Positions 35,169-46,302 of a DNA stretch of 64,000 nt are shown one piece after another (within the stretch, counting starts at the first letter, position 1; each line of letters opens with the position of its first letter). Made by a program: the position numbers and the translations under genes. Source of the stretch: Ophiosphaerella korrae (taxonomy: Eukaryota; Ascomycota; Dothideomycetes; Pleosporales; Phaeosphaeriaceae); contig JALNQF010000032.1 in NCBI GenBank assembly GCA_028456385.1, positions 62,001-126,000 on the forward strand, read 5' to 3'. The notes below the pieces were generated by a model. The model worked only from the letters and a program-made list of their open reading frames with translations. It searched no databases and was not told where the DNA came from.

Positions 35169-35510
35169 CACAGTATCGGTAATAGGCATTGTAATCGCCC
35201 TACAAACGCACTCAATAGTCATCAATTTTTGCCGATTGAAATGCAATGCGACCGATGTTGGAACTCTAAAGGCTACACCTCCACAAATAGGCTATTTGAT
35301 CGTTTACGAGTATTGATATCTGTTTCTAGTTGCAGTAGCCTCAAGAGTTCGAGCTAAATTGCTCTCCACTTTTTCGTCGGCCTTAACATACGTAACGGAA
35401 GTAAGCATTTTGTTTTTATCTTGCTTATATCTCCGTTGCGGTAGGAAATGAGCTCAGGGATAACTAAGAGATAGGTTATTAGCCTTATGCAGAGATGAAA
35501 TTGTATAAAC
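35169..35510. other. Convergent 3' spacer with dispersed repeat
   Basis: Short spacer between convergent genes. Its middle (35350-35421) is one copy of a dispersed repeat described separately. Confidence 0.6.
35350..35421 (+). repeat. Dispersed repeat, copy 1
   Basis: About 72 bp beginning CGAGCTAAATTGCTCTCCAC align with 46230-46302 in the same orientation, sharing CGAGCTAAATT, TCGGCCTTA and ATAACGGAAGT-type blocks with small indels. It is non-coding and its nature is unknown; it may be the end of an old transposon. Confidence 0.65.
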
Positions 35511-36312
35511 TCAGCGGAGGGCCGGAGTGATATTTGTCCTGCTCCGTTCAGGCGCGTTGAGCATTTGATCTGAGGTACCCGTGAGCTCTCCCAACAGAAT
35601 CGATTCAGTAGTAGGAAGAGGGTTTGGACGTTTGTTGGGGGCGTAGCCGAGAGCTATTGAGCCTGCCTGGAACAACCAATGTAAGGCTCTTGCACAAGGG
35701 TGTAGCTTCCACAGTACCAATCCCCTCATAGTTTTCCCAATAGACTCATAGTCATAGTTTTTCTCCTGCACGAGTTTGATTTTGGGATTGTACTTCTGAA
35801 TTCCCCTGACTGCAGCCTTGAAATAATCGTCACTCCTAGCTACGGTCGAGACCTTGGGGACTTCCTCAGCTAACCCTAATTCCTCAACACACCCTATTGC
35901 ATCATAGGCATCTTGTTCCTCTCTACCACAGAAAATGTGAAAGACGGAGGGGATCTTGTCCTTGTTCCAGACGAAAATAGTGGTGCAGCCACTCAGGTTG
36001 GCGACAATCGCTGACTCACCAGCCCCGAGCTGCGATGCATAGACGTACTCGTTTTCATTGATGTTGTTTGAGATCTGCAGCCTCCGTTAGGGCCATGCAC
36101 TTACGAACCGTTTTGGTGGTTTTAGGGTTGTTTTTTCTAACTTCAATGTCAACTACAGTCACATCGTTCAGGTTGCGAGACTCAATGACAAAATCGTTGA
36201 CGGCGCGGACCTCAGCAGCAGGGACACTCAGCCTACCAGCTGGGTAGGGAGCTGCAGCAACCCCACTAAGAAGAAGGGAGGTTGCAACGAAGAGATCCTT
36301 GACATTCACCAC
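35511..36312 (-). CDS. Secreted protein of unknown function, ATG start missing
   Basis: Two exons, 36312-36142 and 36074-35511, give about 244 aa; the 67-nt intron has GTTAGA, a CCTAACG branch-like site and CTGCAG. Removing it joins VVDIE to ISNNINENEY and leaves a long open frame. Residues 1-21 form a signal peptide ending VAAAPYP. There is no known domain. Three Cys occur in exon 2 before residue 150, near CTTIFVWNK, HIFCGRE and AIGCVEE. The first codon of the frame is GTG-GTG where ATG-GTG would be expected, and no in-frame ATG lies upstream, so the start may have been lost (one base change) or lie in an unseen exon. It may be an effector-type secreted protein. Confidence 0.6.
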
Positions 36313-36962
36313 CTCGAAGATGTTGCTAGCTCTTGGATAAGAAGTGGAATGAGATATTAGAGCAAAGAATAAAAAGAATGAAAGTGCCGAAGTATGTGAT
36401 GATAAGTGACGAACAAAAACTAGTTGTTGCGAACAAGGACTTTTTGCTTTGATGGTCGAGTTAGGTGGGAAGAAGTAATCTGAGAACGAAGCAGATTATA
36501 CGCCCTATATACTCGCGAATTCATCGTGTTTAAAGTAATCTTCGCTCGTAGTGATATAAGGATTGAAACCAACAGCTTGTTCGTCGAACAATGCCCAGTT
36601 ACCAGGCACTGTATATGCACCGCGCCGCTTCGCTAACCTTTCTCCAAGTTAGAAACCATCAAACTTTAGCACTGTGCGCCGCTTAGTATTCAACTCCCCA
36701 TTTCGCAGCGGTATAGCAGGTGCAAATAACGCCGCAAACACGCTCAGACACATATACGGCCCAGGCAAGTAGATGGACGACGGGATTGGTGGGCTTAGGT
36801 ATGTTTCATGTTTTGTGTCGGGTGTGGCGTGGTTTCTTGCCCGCGCAGTGTGCTGGCCTTTACTAGATGTGTACTAGCGCCTGCCAAGTTCTTGGGTCTT
36901 CCACGCATCCACCTCACCTCTGCGACTATCCTGGATATCGTGGATGAATAAACACGAATAAA
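36313..36962. other. Divergent upstream region
   Basis: Shared upstream region of the secreted-protein gene (-) and the F-box gene (+). No gene is seen. Confidence 0.5.
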
Positions 36963-38876
36963 ATGACCTTTCCTTCTTTGCCGCTCGAGGTCCTGCAGCA
37001 GATAGCAGGTTGTGTCGAAACAGTATATCGGCCTAGCCTTTATGCCTTTAGCTTGATGAGCAAGGCTTGTCACAGGGCCTCGGCGTTTGTCATCTTTCGG
37101 CAAATAAATATTACAGTCCACCATCACGAAGCACTGCGGCACGATGTCGACAGACTTGTTAAGGTTCTCTCCCGCACGGATTCCGCTCGTCATGTCCGAC
37201 GTCTCAGTATCAAAGGGGCTTTACGACTCAACGACAAGAAGACGGAAAGTGATGGCCAGAATATGGATTGGTGGAAAACTTATGGCCTTGATGAGATACT
37301 ACCCGGTGAGGAACCAGTTTATTGTTCCCGCCCATATGTGGTTTATGACGAAGGCGTCATCGAAAAGTGTTCTGAGGAGGACATGGCATGGGCTCCAGTT
37401 GTGAGCCTGCTCCAAGCAATAACCCACCTGAAAGACCTAGTCTATGACTGCCGGAATCAATTTCCGCCAAGCCTTTTAACGACCCTCCACGAACAGCATC
37501 CTCAATGCAGGCTTCACCATCTCTCGTTCCGATTCCGGACCTTGCTGTGGGGTGTCCCTTACCCTTACGAAATGGAGCTTGCCACATCCCCATCTCTATA
37601 CAGTGTGAAGCTCGCCTGTGGTTCACGGGATACAGATGGCGATGATGATTTCAACTTGGAGGCTATAATGGAGCTTGTTGCTAAGCTTGCTCCTAATCTC
37701 AAGGAGGTCATCATTCTGAATCTCTTTCCACAAAACTCTTGGCGTTACCGCCGCCCCCGAGAGTCGTGGCAAGGCCTCCCAGGCTTTAGTGGCAAGGCAG
37801 TGGGATCCTTGACATCACTGTCACTCAAAGGAGTTTCAAGATTAAATTCGCCGACAATGCTCCAGAACTGGCCTAGATATACGGATTTTGCTTGCTTGAA
37901 GCACCTTTCCCTCGGGGGGAGCTATGAAGAGAAGACATCTGGACTTAGTGGTGAGACAATGGAGTGGGTTGCCCACAATCTTTCATTCCCCCAGCTAAGA
38001 ACACTTGACGTTTATCTTGACCGCGACGACGTTTATATCGAAAGACCGCACTACAGTGAAAATGCAGTCTCCTTTTTCCTGACTTTCGAATCTCTTGAGG
38101 AGTTATCTATCCATGGGCCGATTGATTTACAAATTATGGACGCTATTTTGTCACATGGAGAGACGTTAAGGAAGCTTAGTTTGCGTCCTTTTGAGTATAT
38201 TACTTCCGCCTCCAATCTTCCCCAGCGACAACATATTCCTATGGAGTTCACCAAAGATTGTATTCTACAGATTCAAGCTCAATGTCTAGTACTAGAAGAG
38301 CTCGCTATTCCAGTTAAGCGCAACAAGTCTAGTGCGTCGGAGGCCGAAATATATAGATGCTTCAACAGGATCGAAAGCTTAAGATTTCTCTTTCTTACCC
38401 TAGATTGCTCGAATTGGCGGGTTGCTCGAGATAGTACAAACGACCCCCAATTTGATGAGGATGACCAAAAGCCCGTGGACAAATGGCACCCTCTGAAGAG
38501 GGGTAGTTTGAAGGAAACGTTTATCAATTGTGCAGTAGACGAGTCGCTTGCGCGCTCTATATGGAATACTATCAGCCAAAATAAGAGGGGCAGACAGCTA
38601 GAGCGTCTCAAGCTGTGGACTACGGAGGGTGACGGGTTTGACTCGGGAATCACCCGGCATCTGAGTCGGTCGTGGCTATTTAGTCGCAGTCCTCGAGACG
38701 ATAAAGAGGATATTACTGTGAGGGAACTGGCGCAGCATGCAAGGGAGGCCAACGAAGAAGGGCTAAGACGATGTCGTAGGTCGGGAGCTGGGCAGGTATT
38801 CCGTGCTATTTGGCCCTACAAAGAAGGCACTAGGGATTGGCTGGATAGCTGGTCAAGCTTTCCTCTCCAGGTCTAG
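36963..38876 (+). CDS. F-box domain protein
   Basis: This is an intronless 637-aa frame from ATG at 36963. Residues 2-45 (SLPLEVLQQIAGCV, then LYAFSLMSKACHRAS) are a fungal F-box: Leu-Pro-x-Glu-Val-Leu at the start and a Leu/Cys/Lys-rich helix at the end. The rest contains irregular Leu-rich stretches (LTSLSLKGVSRL, LKHLSLGGSYE, LEELSIHGPID, LRKLSLRPFEY) that resemble degenerate LRRs. F-box proteins bring substrates to SCF ubiquitin ligases through Skp1; the substrate is unknown. It has no link to neighbouring genes. There is no signal peptide or membrane segment. Confidence 0.8.
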   Translation: MTFPSLPLEVLQQIAGCVETVYRPSLYAFSLMSKACHRASAFVIFRQINITVHHHEALRHDVDRLVKVLSRTDSARHVRRLSIKGALRLNDKKTESDGQNMDWWKTYGLDEILPGEEPVYCSRPYVVYDEGVIEKCSEEDMAWAPVVSLLQAITHLKDLVYDCRNQFPPSLLTTLHEQHPQCRLHHLSFRFRTLLWGVPYPYEMELATSPSLYSVKLACGSRDTDGDDDFNLEAIMELVAKLAPNLKEVIILNLFPQNSWRYRRPRESWQGLPGFSGKAVGSLTSLSLKGVSRLNSPTMLQNWPRYTDFACLKHLSLGGSYEEKTSGLSGETMEWVAHNLSFPQLRTLDVYLDRDDVYIERPHYSENAVSFFLTFESLEELSIHGPIDLQIMDAILSHGETLRKLSLRPFEYITSASNLPQRQHIPMEFTKDCILQIQAQCLVLEELAIPVKRNKSSASEAEIYRCFNRIESLRFLFLTLDCSNWRVARDSTNDPQFDEDDQKPVDKWHPLKRGSLKETFINCAVDESLARSIWNTISQNKRGRQLERLKLWTTEGDGFDSGITRHLSRSWLFSRSPRDDKEDITVRELAQHAREANEEGLRRCRRSGAGQVFRAIWPYKEGTRDWLDSWSSFPLQV

Positions 38877-40370
38877 AGGTATTCGTTACTAGAATTCCAA
38901 AACCCTCATCACTGCCACAAGAAGCCCTGCTACGACCTGCTACAACATTCTACGGCCTGCGACACCTGCAATAACTATAATTATTTTTCAAAACTTTTCC
39001 CGGTATATATACTATACAAGCCACACCCATCCTTTTTAGCTCCCCCCCTTGTGGGTAGTCTCGAGCCAATTGACCGAATCTATTTGCCTAACTTTCGATA
39101 GGATACTAGTAGGTCGGTGATCAATAACGATTCGTCGCTACATTTGTTGCTTAGGTAGGTCTGAGATATGACCGAGTTCCAGGCCGTGTTCCCGGGTACG
39201 TGCTATTTATGACTGCGGCAGCTGGAGCTAATTGTACCAACGATGCACAATCAATTTCTTGCCTTTTTAGCATTTCCTACTCAAATATGGAGCATTCTAG
39301 AAGAGTTGAGGCATTTCATGGTAATTCAGTCATTAATTCAACACAATGACACATCGTGCACTATATGTTATGAATATTCAGTCTATTCAAGCACATACAG
39401 TCATAGGATCTTGAGAGCAAGTATAATTGTCCTACCCGCCGTCTGACGTGGCTCTGAATACAATAATTTGTAAATAGTTTAGTGTTTATTATTTTCGCTA
39501 AGACTATTAATAGTAATTGTTAGTCACACCGCCAGTAAGCCTTCAAAATACTGTTAACACAATGCGGTTTTACGGTTTCCGTGCATAGAATAAGCTGGCG
39601 CTGTTCAAAATGCGGCTGCCTGCGGATTTTTCGGGCTTCTTTCTCCCTAGCCTCCTTTCTCCTCAAACATGTGGAGGTGAAGGAATAAAATTGGCTACGC
39701 CGACCCACGCGATGAGCCTGACAGGCAAAAAATCATCAGCCTACCAAGATTGCAAGGCAAAAGATGAAGAAGATCCTTATCTCTGTAAGCTATAAGTCGT
39801 ATTGTCATACGATAGGATTATGGCAAAGGCATGTAGTCTTATATACTAGCCTCATATCGTAGCTTCTCAGAAAATGTCCTAGAAACAAATCTGACTGAGG
39901 ATGACCCGCTTCCTGAAGTACTATCTGTAGAGACTATAAAATTGTTATTTATAGGGTACGTACGAAGTAGCTAGGGCTTGATTCATGACGGGGTAACGAT
40001 GTTACTATCAAGGACCGATTCCGAGCTTTACAGCTGACCTTCTGTACAGTCGCCTTATGACTGGAGAGTGTAGCGACTAGATCTTCTTTCTTCGGCCCGT
40101 CTCGAGCTAGCCCCGGATGTCGGTCGGCCCTTACTGCATATCAATTCAAAGCTGGCTGAGGTGTGATTGAAGCCTTGGCTCCAAAGGTTTGCTGGCACCG
40201 CGTCCTCAATTCTTGCTAGCCCCTTGACATCACCCGCAACCTCACGCAAAGTGGCCTGACACAACTGGCCCGAAATCGCACGATACGACCCAGAAAGGAC
40301 TAATTGCATACATCATCACTGTCCTTACTAGCTTCGTTACGCTCGCCTTTGCTATCCTACTCAAAGTCTT
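38877..40370. other. AT-rich intergenic stretch
   Basis: 1.5 kb without a supportable gene. Short frames (for example 39610-39795 and 40055-40309) have no ATG-based extended partner and no motif. Several segments, such as 39300-39500, are strongly AT-rich. Confidence 0.5.
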
Positions 40371-41484
40371 TCATCTCCCAACCGGTGCAGGACAATCTTC
40401 CAAACCCGCCCTGACCTGCAAAACACCCCCGATAGCGAGTCTCTCCTGTATCCCCGAAGGCTGCAGTCCGTTGAAGAGGAAGTTGTTGATGTTGGCACCA
40501 ACCGGCCTCTTTTGCAGACCCCAATGCGTCTCGCCCAAAGTAGTTGGAGCCTTGCCAGAAATGTTGTTCGCCAGCAGCGGCGTCAGAATCTTTACTTCTT
40601 CTGCGCCCGTTGAATAAGCCACCTGCATTTGGTTGTCGTCAAAGTCGAGGTACAGCCCGAAATTGTGCCACACGTCGGCGGTGAACGGTGCTATGAAGTA
40701 TGTCTGGACTTGCTTGGCCCACTTGTAGCCCTGAAGGTAAATCACGCTGCCAGTTTTGAGCATCACATCTGTCACATCTGGATGCATGAATCCAATGCTC
40801 TGGCCATACGCTGCGAGATCGTCGCCTCCGCCTGTACCATTTGGTCCCCGGAGAGTTTCCTGCATGGGCAGCCCGACCTTGAGCGACCAGAAATCGGCTT
40901 GGAAGTCTTGTGCTTCATGAAACGCGAGGATGTATTCGTGTGAAAGATTCAAAGCCCGAGCAGGCGATGGTGATGTGCGCATGGAGAAGAACCATGTGAC
41001 CTTTCCTGACACGGTCTGATTTTTTCCATTGACAAGTAATTCTGCGCGTCGGAGAGCGGTTTCTTGGCCCTCCGACGATGATGCGAAGACGGATCTGTCA
41101 CTGATAACACATCGTTAGTCCTTGTGGATCTGGAGCTGCGGTGAGCATGCTTACGTTATCTCCACCTCGACAGGTTTTGATCCAGCAGCATGATCAAAGA
41201 TTGATGGCTCCACGCCAGGGAAAGAAATAACCTCGCTCCATGTCTGATCTGTGCAGGTCGCGAACGTTAGTCTGAGAAGATTCCGTCCATGTTGATGTCT
41301 TACTCTGTCCTAGGACGTGTTTTGGATTGAATGGGCTTTGTGCAGTGTCAAACGTGAGCTTCGTAAAGTTCTGAGGTATCCGACCGTCAAACGTCAAGGG
41401 ACACTTTTGAGACTGGAACGGCACAGATGAGGCATGAGAAACTCTGCCAAGAACGAGTGCAGATAGGAATTGGTTACGCTTCAT
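40371..41484 (-). CDS. Secreted glycoside hydrolase family 131 glucanase
   Basis: Three exons, 41484-41304, 41248-41155 and 41100-40371, join in frame to 334 aa; introns are 55 and 54 nt (GTAAGA and GTAAGC donors). After a short N-terminal signal comes the GH131 sequence: CPLTFDGRIP, FDTAQSPFNPKHVLGQ, then across intron 1 QTWSEVISFPG, SIFDHAAGSKPVEVEIT, across intron 2 DRSVF, RRAELL, LNLSHEY..FHE, PFTADVWHNFGLYLDFD and HWGLQKRP. GH131 enzymes cleave beta-1,3/1,4/1,6-glucans and act on plant or fungal cell walls outside the cell. The exon joins fall inside conserved motifs, which supports the model. The predicted length fits the single-domain form without a carbohydrate-binding module. Confidence 0.9.
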
Positions 41485-43189
41485 CGGGAAAAATTGCAAT
41501 TATGGTTGAATCAGGACTGTTAAACTCACAATAAGGAACTTGTCATCTTCCGGAAACAGTCTTCTCCATGTTCTTATATTAAGGAGTCGCTCAATCGGGC
41601 CTATCATCACTCCAATTGCATTGTTTTCCGGATGCGTATAAATTACGTCGGAGCGTTCGCAGGCTCTCAATTTCTAACTCGGGCCTACCTCTGGGTCGGG
41701 ATATTGAACCTTATTGGTTTAATATTGCATAAGACAATCAATACATTAGGGTACTGTTTTACTTACATTGTGGCCCAAGTCTCCGGGCTACCTGATTCAG
41801 GTTTTGCAGGAACCACGGAGATCCTCCGCACGTCTCGGCTAATTTCAGTTTACCCCTATTCTTTTTGCTGTCATTTTCTTTATTTTTAGATGTTTTACCA
41901 ACCTCTGTGTTACTGTATACGGGAAAATTATGGGCTTTTTAGGCTGTCAGCCAAGGGAGTGCAGGGCTTCCCGTTGGCTCAGCCATATTTAAGCAAGGTA
42001 GGTGACCACTGGGGAATCTCCGCTGATGTATATTTTTATTCTTTTTGGTATTACAGGAAGAAGACTCTGATGAGTCTGTGTGGGACTATAGATTCAGAGA
42101 TGATTTGATCAAGTGGCATCGGGTAGGGACACGCTAAAACATTTGGAAATTACAGCTCCAGAAAACCAGACTATGTCAACGCCGTCTAGCTAATGCGCTG
42201 CGATGATACTGCGCTCTGCGCAGCCAAACGATGCATCTGAACATGGGAACAAACAAGTAACGTTAAAGGTACCTGAACGTTAAGATAGTTACTTGGCGCG
42301 ATCTATTCTGAAAGGCTTTTGACTGATGATGTATCTGCGTAATTATGGTCAAGTTTCGTGGTGCGCTTCTCTGCTCTCTGCCCATCCTTGATGTACCTCG
42401 CTTCATCACTAGACGTGATTTATTCGGGAGGCGTTTTTGAGCGTCTTCTCTTCTTAACGTCATGAGCAAAGGAGTACTTGCCTAGCGATTACGACCGCTA
42501 TACCTTCTCTACCGTAACAAGAAATTGACAGAGCTGCATATTAGGGATGCAGATCTCTATATCCTCATCTCCCATCTCCTTATATGCTAATTCTTCGTAA
42601 GTAAAATCGCTGAGGTGTGGCCGTAGGCCTGGGTGGACAGTCGCATTTCCATCATCACGGAAAGCCTACTCGGTGGGTCAGAACATTGGAGCTATGTTAA
42701 AAATGCGGATTTTGCCTACCTCATCCGCAGCTTCCTGCACTGTTCGTACTTCAATTCCATCCAGTGTTAAACAACTGTGATCGCCATTAACGTGTTACAA
42801 CTTAACCCGTTTAGTTCATAGACCTAGGCTTAAACGCTTTAGTGACAAAGTGCACAGGTATGGGGCGCGGGCCGTGATCACGTTCGTGGCGTGTTAGAAA
42901 GATAGATCGAGGCTTGCGAATGTCCTTGAGATGCCAGAGAAGTTGCTAGCGTATCAGAATAGGCGACAGTGATTGTAGAGGGCTTCCCACAATAAGCCTA
43001 TGTTTAACGGTCCTATCTCAGGTGTTCCCGGAACTCACAGCGCTAGGGGTGCGGTTAACCCATTTTCCTCAGACGAATTGGATGCGACACGAGCATTTGT
43101 AGGCGGCCCCTGGCGATCGATTATGGCTAGGCGGATGCGAACGGAGCCGGATAGAATGGGATACAGTAGGCGTATATATAAATATAAAC
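41485..43189. other. Intergenic stretch
   Basis: 1.7 kb with no supported gene. The open frames are short and motif-free; the upstream region of the GH131 gene lies at its left end. Confidence 0.5.
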
Positions 43190-45032
43190 CTATAAACAGG
43201 TCGGTGGATGTGTTTTATCTTTGAACGGCCAGGCTTGGATCCATTGATTTCTCTCCTCTTCAGTTTTCGCATAGCGATTGAGAAAGTTCTCGCGACATTG
43301 GGCCAACCGCTCCTTATACACAGAGTAGTTACCATGATTGACCCAACCATCCCAGCTCTGGTATACGCCAATCTCAGTCAAAATCCCATGCATTAGCTCA
43401 ACACTTTTGCTCCAACTCGCTTCGAGGGACTGCTGCTGCATCCTATCCTCAGGTGTAAAGGAAAGGGGGCACGGTATAGAAGACTTAACATATGTAGCCC
43501 ACTCGTCCTGAAGCCGAATAAGCATTCCCTGGAGGATTGGCTCTCCCTCACTAAAGATTGAGCTTGCTAATCCAGTAATTTGACCAGGTAGAGTGTCTCG
43601 AAAGTGCAGCGCACGAGCAATCTCCGGACATTGCCGGAGCATAAGAATTTCATAGAGCTTATAGAGAGACTGAGCAGCCCGGAGATTCTTAGCTTCAATT
43701 TTTTCTGTCTCGCTCATATTATTAAAATTATCAGGTAGTGTTATAGGCTCAAAGCCTTCTGGTATTGGCCCTTCAAACTCAATAAGCGAAGGATGGCGTG
43801 CTTGGAGGAAGAGCGGGGAAATATTAAGGATTTTTGTCGGCTGGGCAGGGTCAACAAAGATATTGTCGCTATGTAGATCGGAGTGCCATAGAGTCGGCTT
43901 TGATAGATTGACATCGTTAGGTAGAATCTGGGTTACGACTTTCAGGTAATCCTGGAGGGCTCGGACCTTCAATGCTCTAGTTGGATGGTATTGGTTGGGA
44001 CCGCTGAACAGCCCTTGCTGATCAGGGAATGGCGAGAAATTATCAGCCGAGAACTTATCAATGCACGCTAGCTCTCGGGCGGCGCGGGAATGGACAAATT
44101 CGTCGAGTAAAGGCCCTGCCATCTAGTCAGCTTGCGACCAGTATAATAGCAAAGGTAGGGGAACTTACAAGGCCCTCGATTTGCTTCGACGGAGTCTCTT
44201 CCTTGGTCAAAGAATGCCCTGTTAGTTGTTGGGCCGACTACAAAGGCTTCCGCCTTGTCTGTTAGGTTGACAGGGTCAAGAAATTGACTTGGGCTCGGGC
44301 TAGGTAGGTCCCTCGCATAATACAGGCTCCCATACATAGGAAAATTGGTAGAAACAAAGGCTTTCTCGTACCTAACTAAGGCCCTAACAACCTCAAGTCT
44401 CTCCTCCCAAGGTATATCATGCCATATCTTGCTCAATTCCACCCCTCTACTGCGTTCCATCAGGATGTACTCTGCTCTAACAGGATTGTCCGTCGATGAG
44501 CTCCAACCATATACCCGGGGCGCCGGAATATCAAGGACATTTCGAACCTGCAATGTAACTTCATGTCAGCAATTATCAAAAATAATGGATCGATGGATCA
44601 GGGAGCCCATACATAGTCCATGGTAGCGGCTTCGCTGGCTGTCGTAAAGTGCGACTGTCCGGCATTCGGGTTCGGGAGTTTGGCGATTAATTCTCGGCCG
44701 TCGTCCATGGTAAACAGGAAGACTTTGCTAAAGTTTCCTTCAGGCAGTTTCTCAATCTTAGCGCAAGAGCGAGCTCCGATCGCTTGCGCTGAGACTTGGA
44801 GGAGTCCGGGCAGGTTGAACTCAACGTAACGGCGAGCAAGCTGATACTTCTCATTCCAGAGCCATCGACCCGAGGTGTATTTGTAAAATTGCTCCACATG
44901 GCAGTTTTCAAGAATGTCGGCATTGTGCGAGGTCGTTGTGTACTGCCGGGAATGCAGCGATGAGGGCAAAGTTGGTTGAGTCGGCTTCGCGAACTGAGAA
45001 GCTTTGAAGAGCTGTCGACGGAACCAACACAT
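43190..45032 (-). CDS. AIM9-like phosphotransferase (APH fold), catalytic Asp segment missing
   Basis: Three exons, 45032-44613, 44547-44169 and 44115-43190, join in frame to 574 aa; introns are 65 and 53 nt. The basic N-terminus (FRRQLFKASQ..SLHSRQY) fits a mitochondrial presequence; earlier in-frame ATGs at 45053 and 45122 are possible. The family marks are LPEGNFSKVFLF, the lysine in ELIAKLPNP, AEYILMERSRG, DRGPW-like RGPWPLLDEF across intron 2, and the catalytic loop LWHSDLHSDNIFVD. After TKI the usual IIDWQ-type metal-binding stretch is absent: the sequence goes directly to LNISPLFLQARHP. About ten residues, including the essential Asp, appear deleted in frame. It is probably a pseudokinase or a dying copy. 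Confidence 0.8.
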
Positions 45033-46229
45033 TTGTAAAGAGCTTAAAATCATATTTGAGGTGGAAGCTCGGCGAACAGTAGCTGAGGCAGCAAGGAGTA
45101 GCAATATTCTCGATAGCCGCATTCGTGACAGCACGCCTAGAGACGAAGGACGTGCAACACTATTGAGCAATTGCTTGCCAGGAACGTCTCCATCAGCCGA
45201 GAAAAAAGAATTATGGGGCTAATGGATTCACCACTACTTCTAAAAACGCCATAGAGGACCAGAGACATCCGAATTACGGGCGGCAAAATACTTACCGAGC
45301 AACTACGGCGAGCACATCTCCAAACCGCGGGTGCTCGCTTAGCCAGTTCCCGCTAGTTACAAGGCGGATCCCCGAATGTCGTGCCGGGGCCCCGGTGGCA
45401 CCGTCGACACTTGGCGCCTACCCTATGCTATCTAACGTGAGGTGGCTGGGCCATGCGATGTCCATCATCCCTCCTAGCGAGGCCAAAGATAGTCTTGACT
45501 CGGGGAATCACTTCATTGGCTTTGTTGCGCTTCTTGGGGAGATCTCCACCTGCTGCGTTCCGAATTAGGGAAAAGATTCGTGCCGATCTAATCGTGGCAA
45601 GGTTGTTTGCGGACTTGGTGTAGTGGTTCAGAAAGATGTTTAGAGCCTGTGCCAACTCCTGCTTATCTCCAAAAGGCTGGCTGAGATTTATGAAGTTTAG
45701 TATGTGGTGGCTTCAGCCGCTAGCTCGTCTTCACTTTCGGTACGATACTAGACCCCGATAATAGTCTCGTCACGTGGAAACTTAGTTTTGGAGACAAGAG
45801 TAGACCGGAAGTCAGTTGCAAGGTCGCTCTAGTGCGGTGCCAATTCGCTGACTAGAGCAGTAGCTGTACGAGCCAGAAATGCCTCCTGCCAGTAGCCTCT
45901 AGCCTAATTTAGATATCATAATAATACAGAATTACAATTGATAGGAGCAATAACTCTATATAGTTTACTATAAGTTTAACTTTAGTACTCTTAGTACTAT
46001 ATCTAGACGGCTAGGGAAGCTTTTAGTTAGTTTCGGGCTGCTAAGGTTAAGCGTCTTCTTTGCCGCTAGATACAACGCGTCTTCGACTTTCGCGACTTCT
46101 AGATCTTAGCCCTAAGAATTACTATAAACATAGCTAATATATTATATAACTACAAACTCGAAAACTGCCGCTATCTCCCCGCTCTCCACAATCATCTTGT
46201 CCGCCTCTTCCTCCCCTTCGCAGTAACCC
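45033..46229. other. Intergenic, AT-rich island at 45890-46170
   Basis: No gene is supported. A minus-strand open frame at 45428-45655 has good amino-acid composition but no start or motif and may be a relic. From about 45890 to 46170 the DNA is very AT-rich and full of TA steps, as expected of RIP-degraded transposon sequence. Confidence 0.5.
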
Positions 46230-46302
46230 CGAGCTAAATTAGCTTCTCACTTTCGCCTCGGCCTTACAATACATAACGGAAGTGGGGATTCTACTTTAAT
46301 CT
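46230..46302 (+). repeat. Dispersed repeat, copy 2
   Basis: This second copy of the 35350-35421 repeat has the same orientation. It starts CGAGCTAAATTAGCTTCTCA and includes TCGGCCTTACAATACATAAC. Its right end touches the stop codon of the neighbouring permease gene on the minus strand, so insertion or rearrangement here may have reshaped that gene's last codons. Confidence 0.65.
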
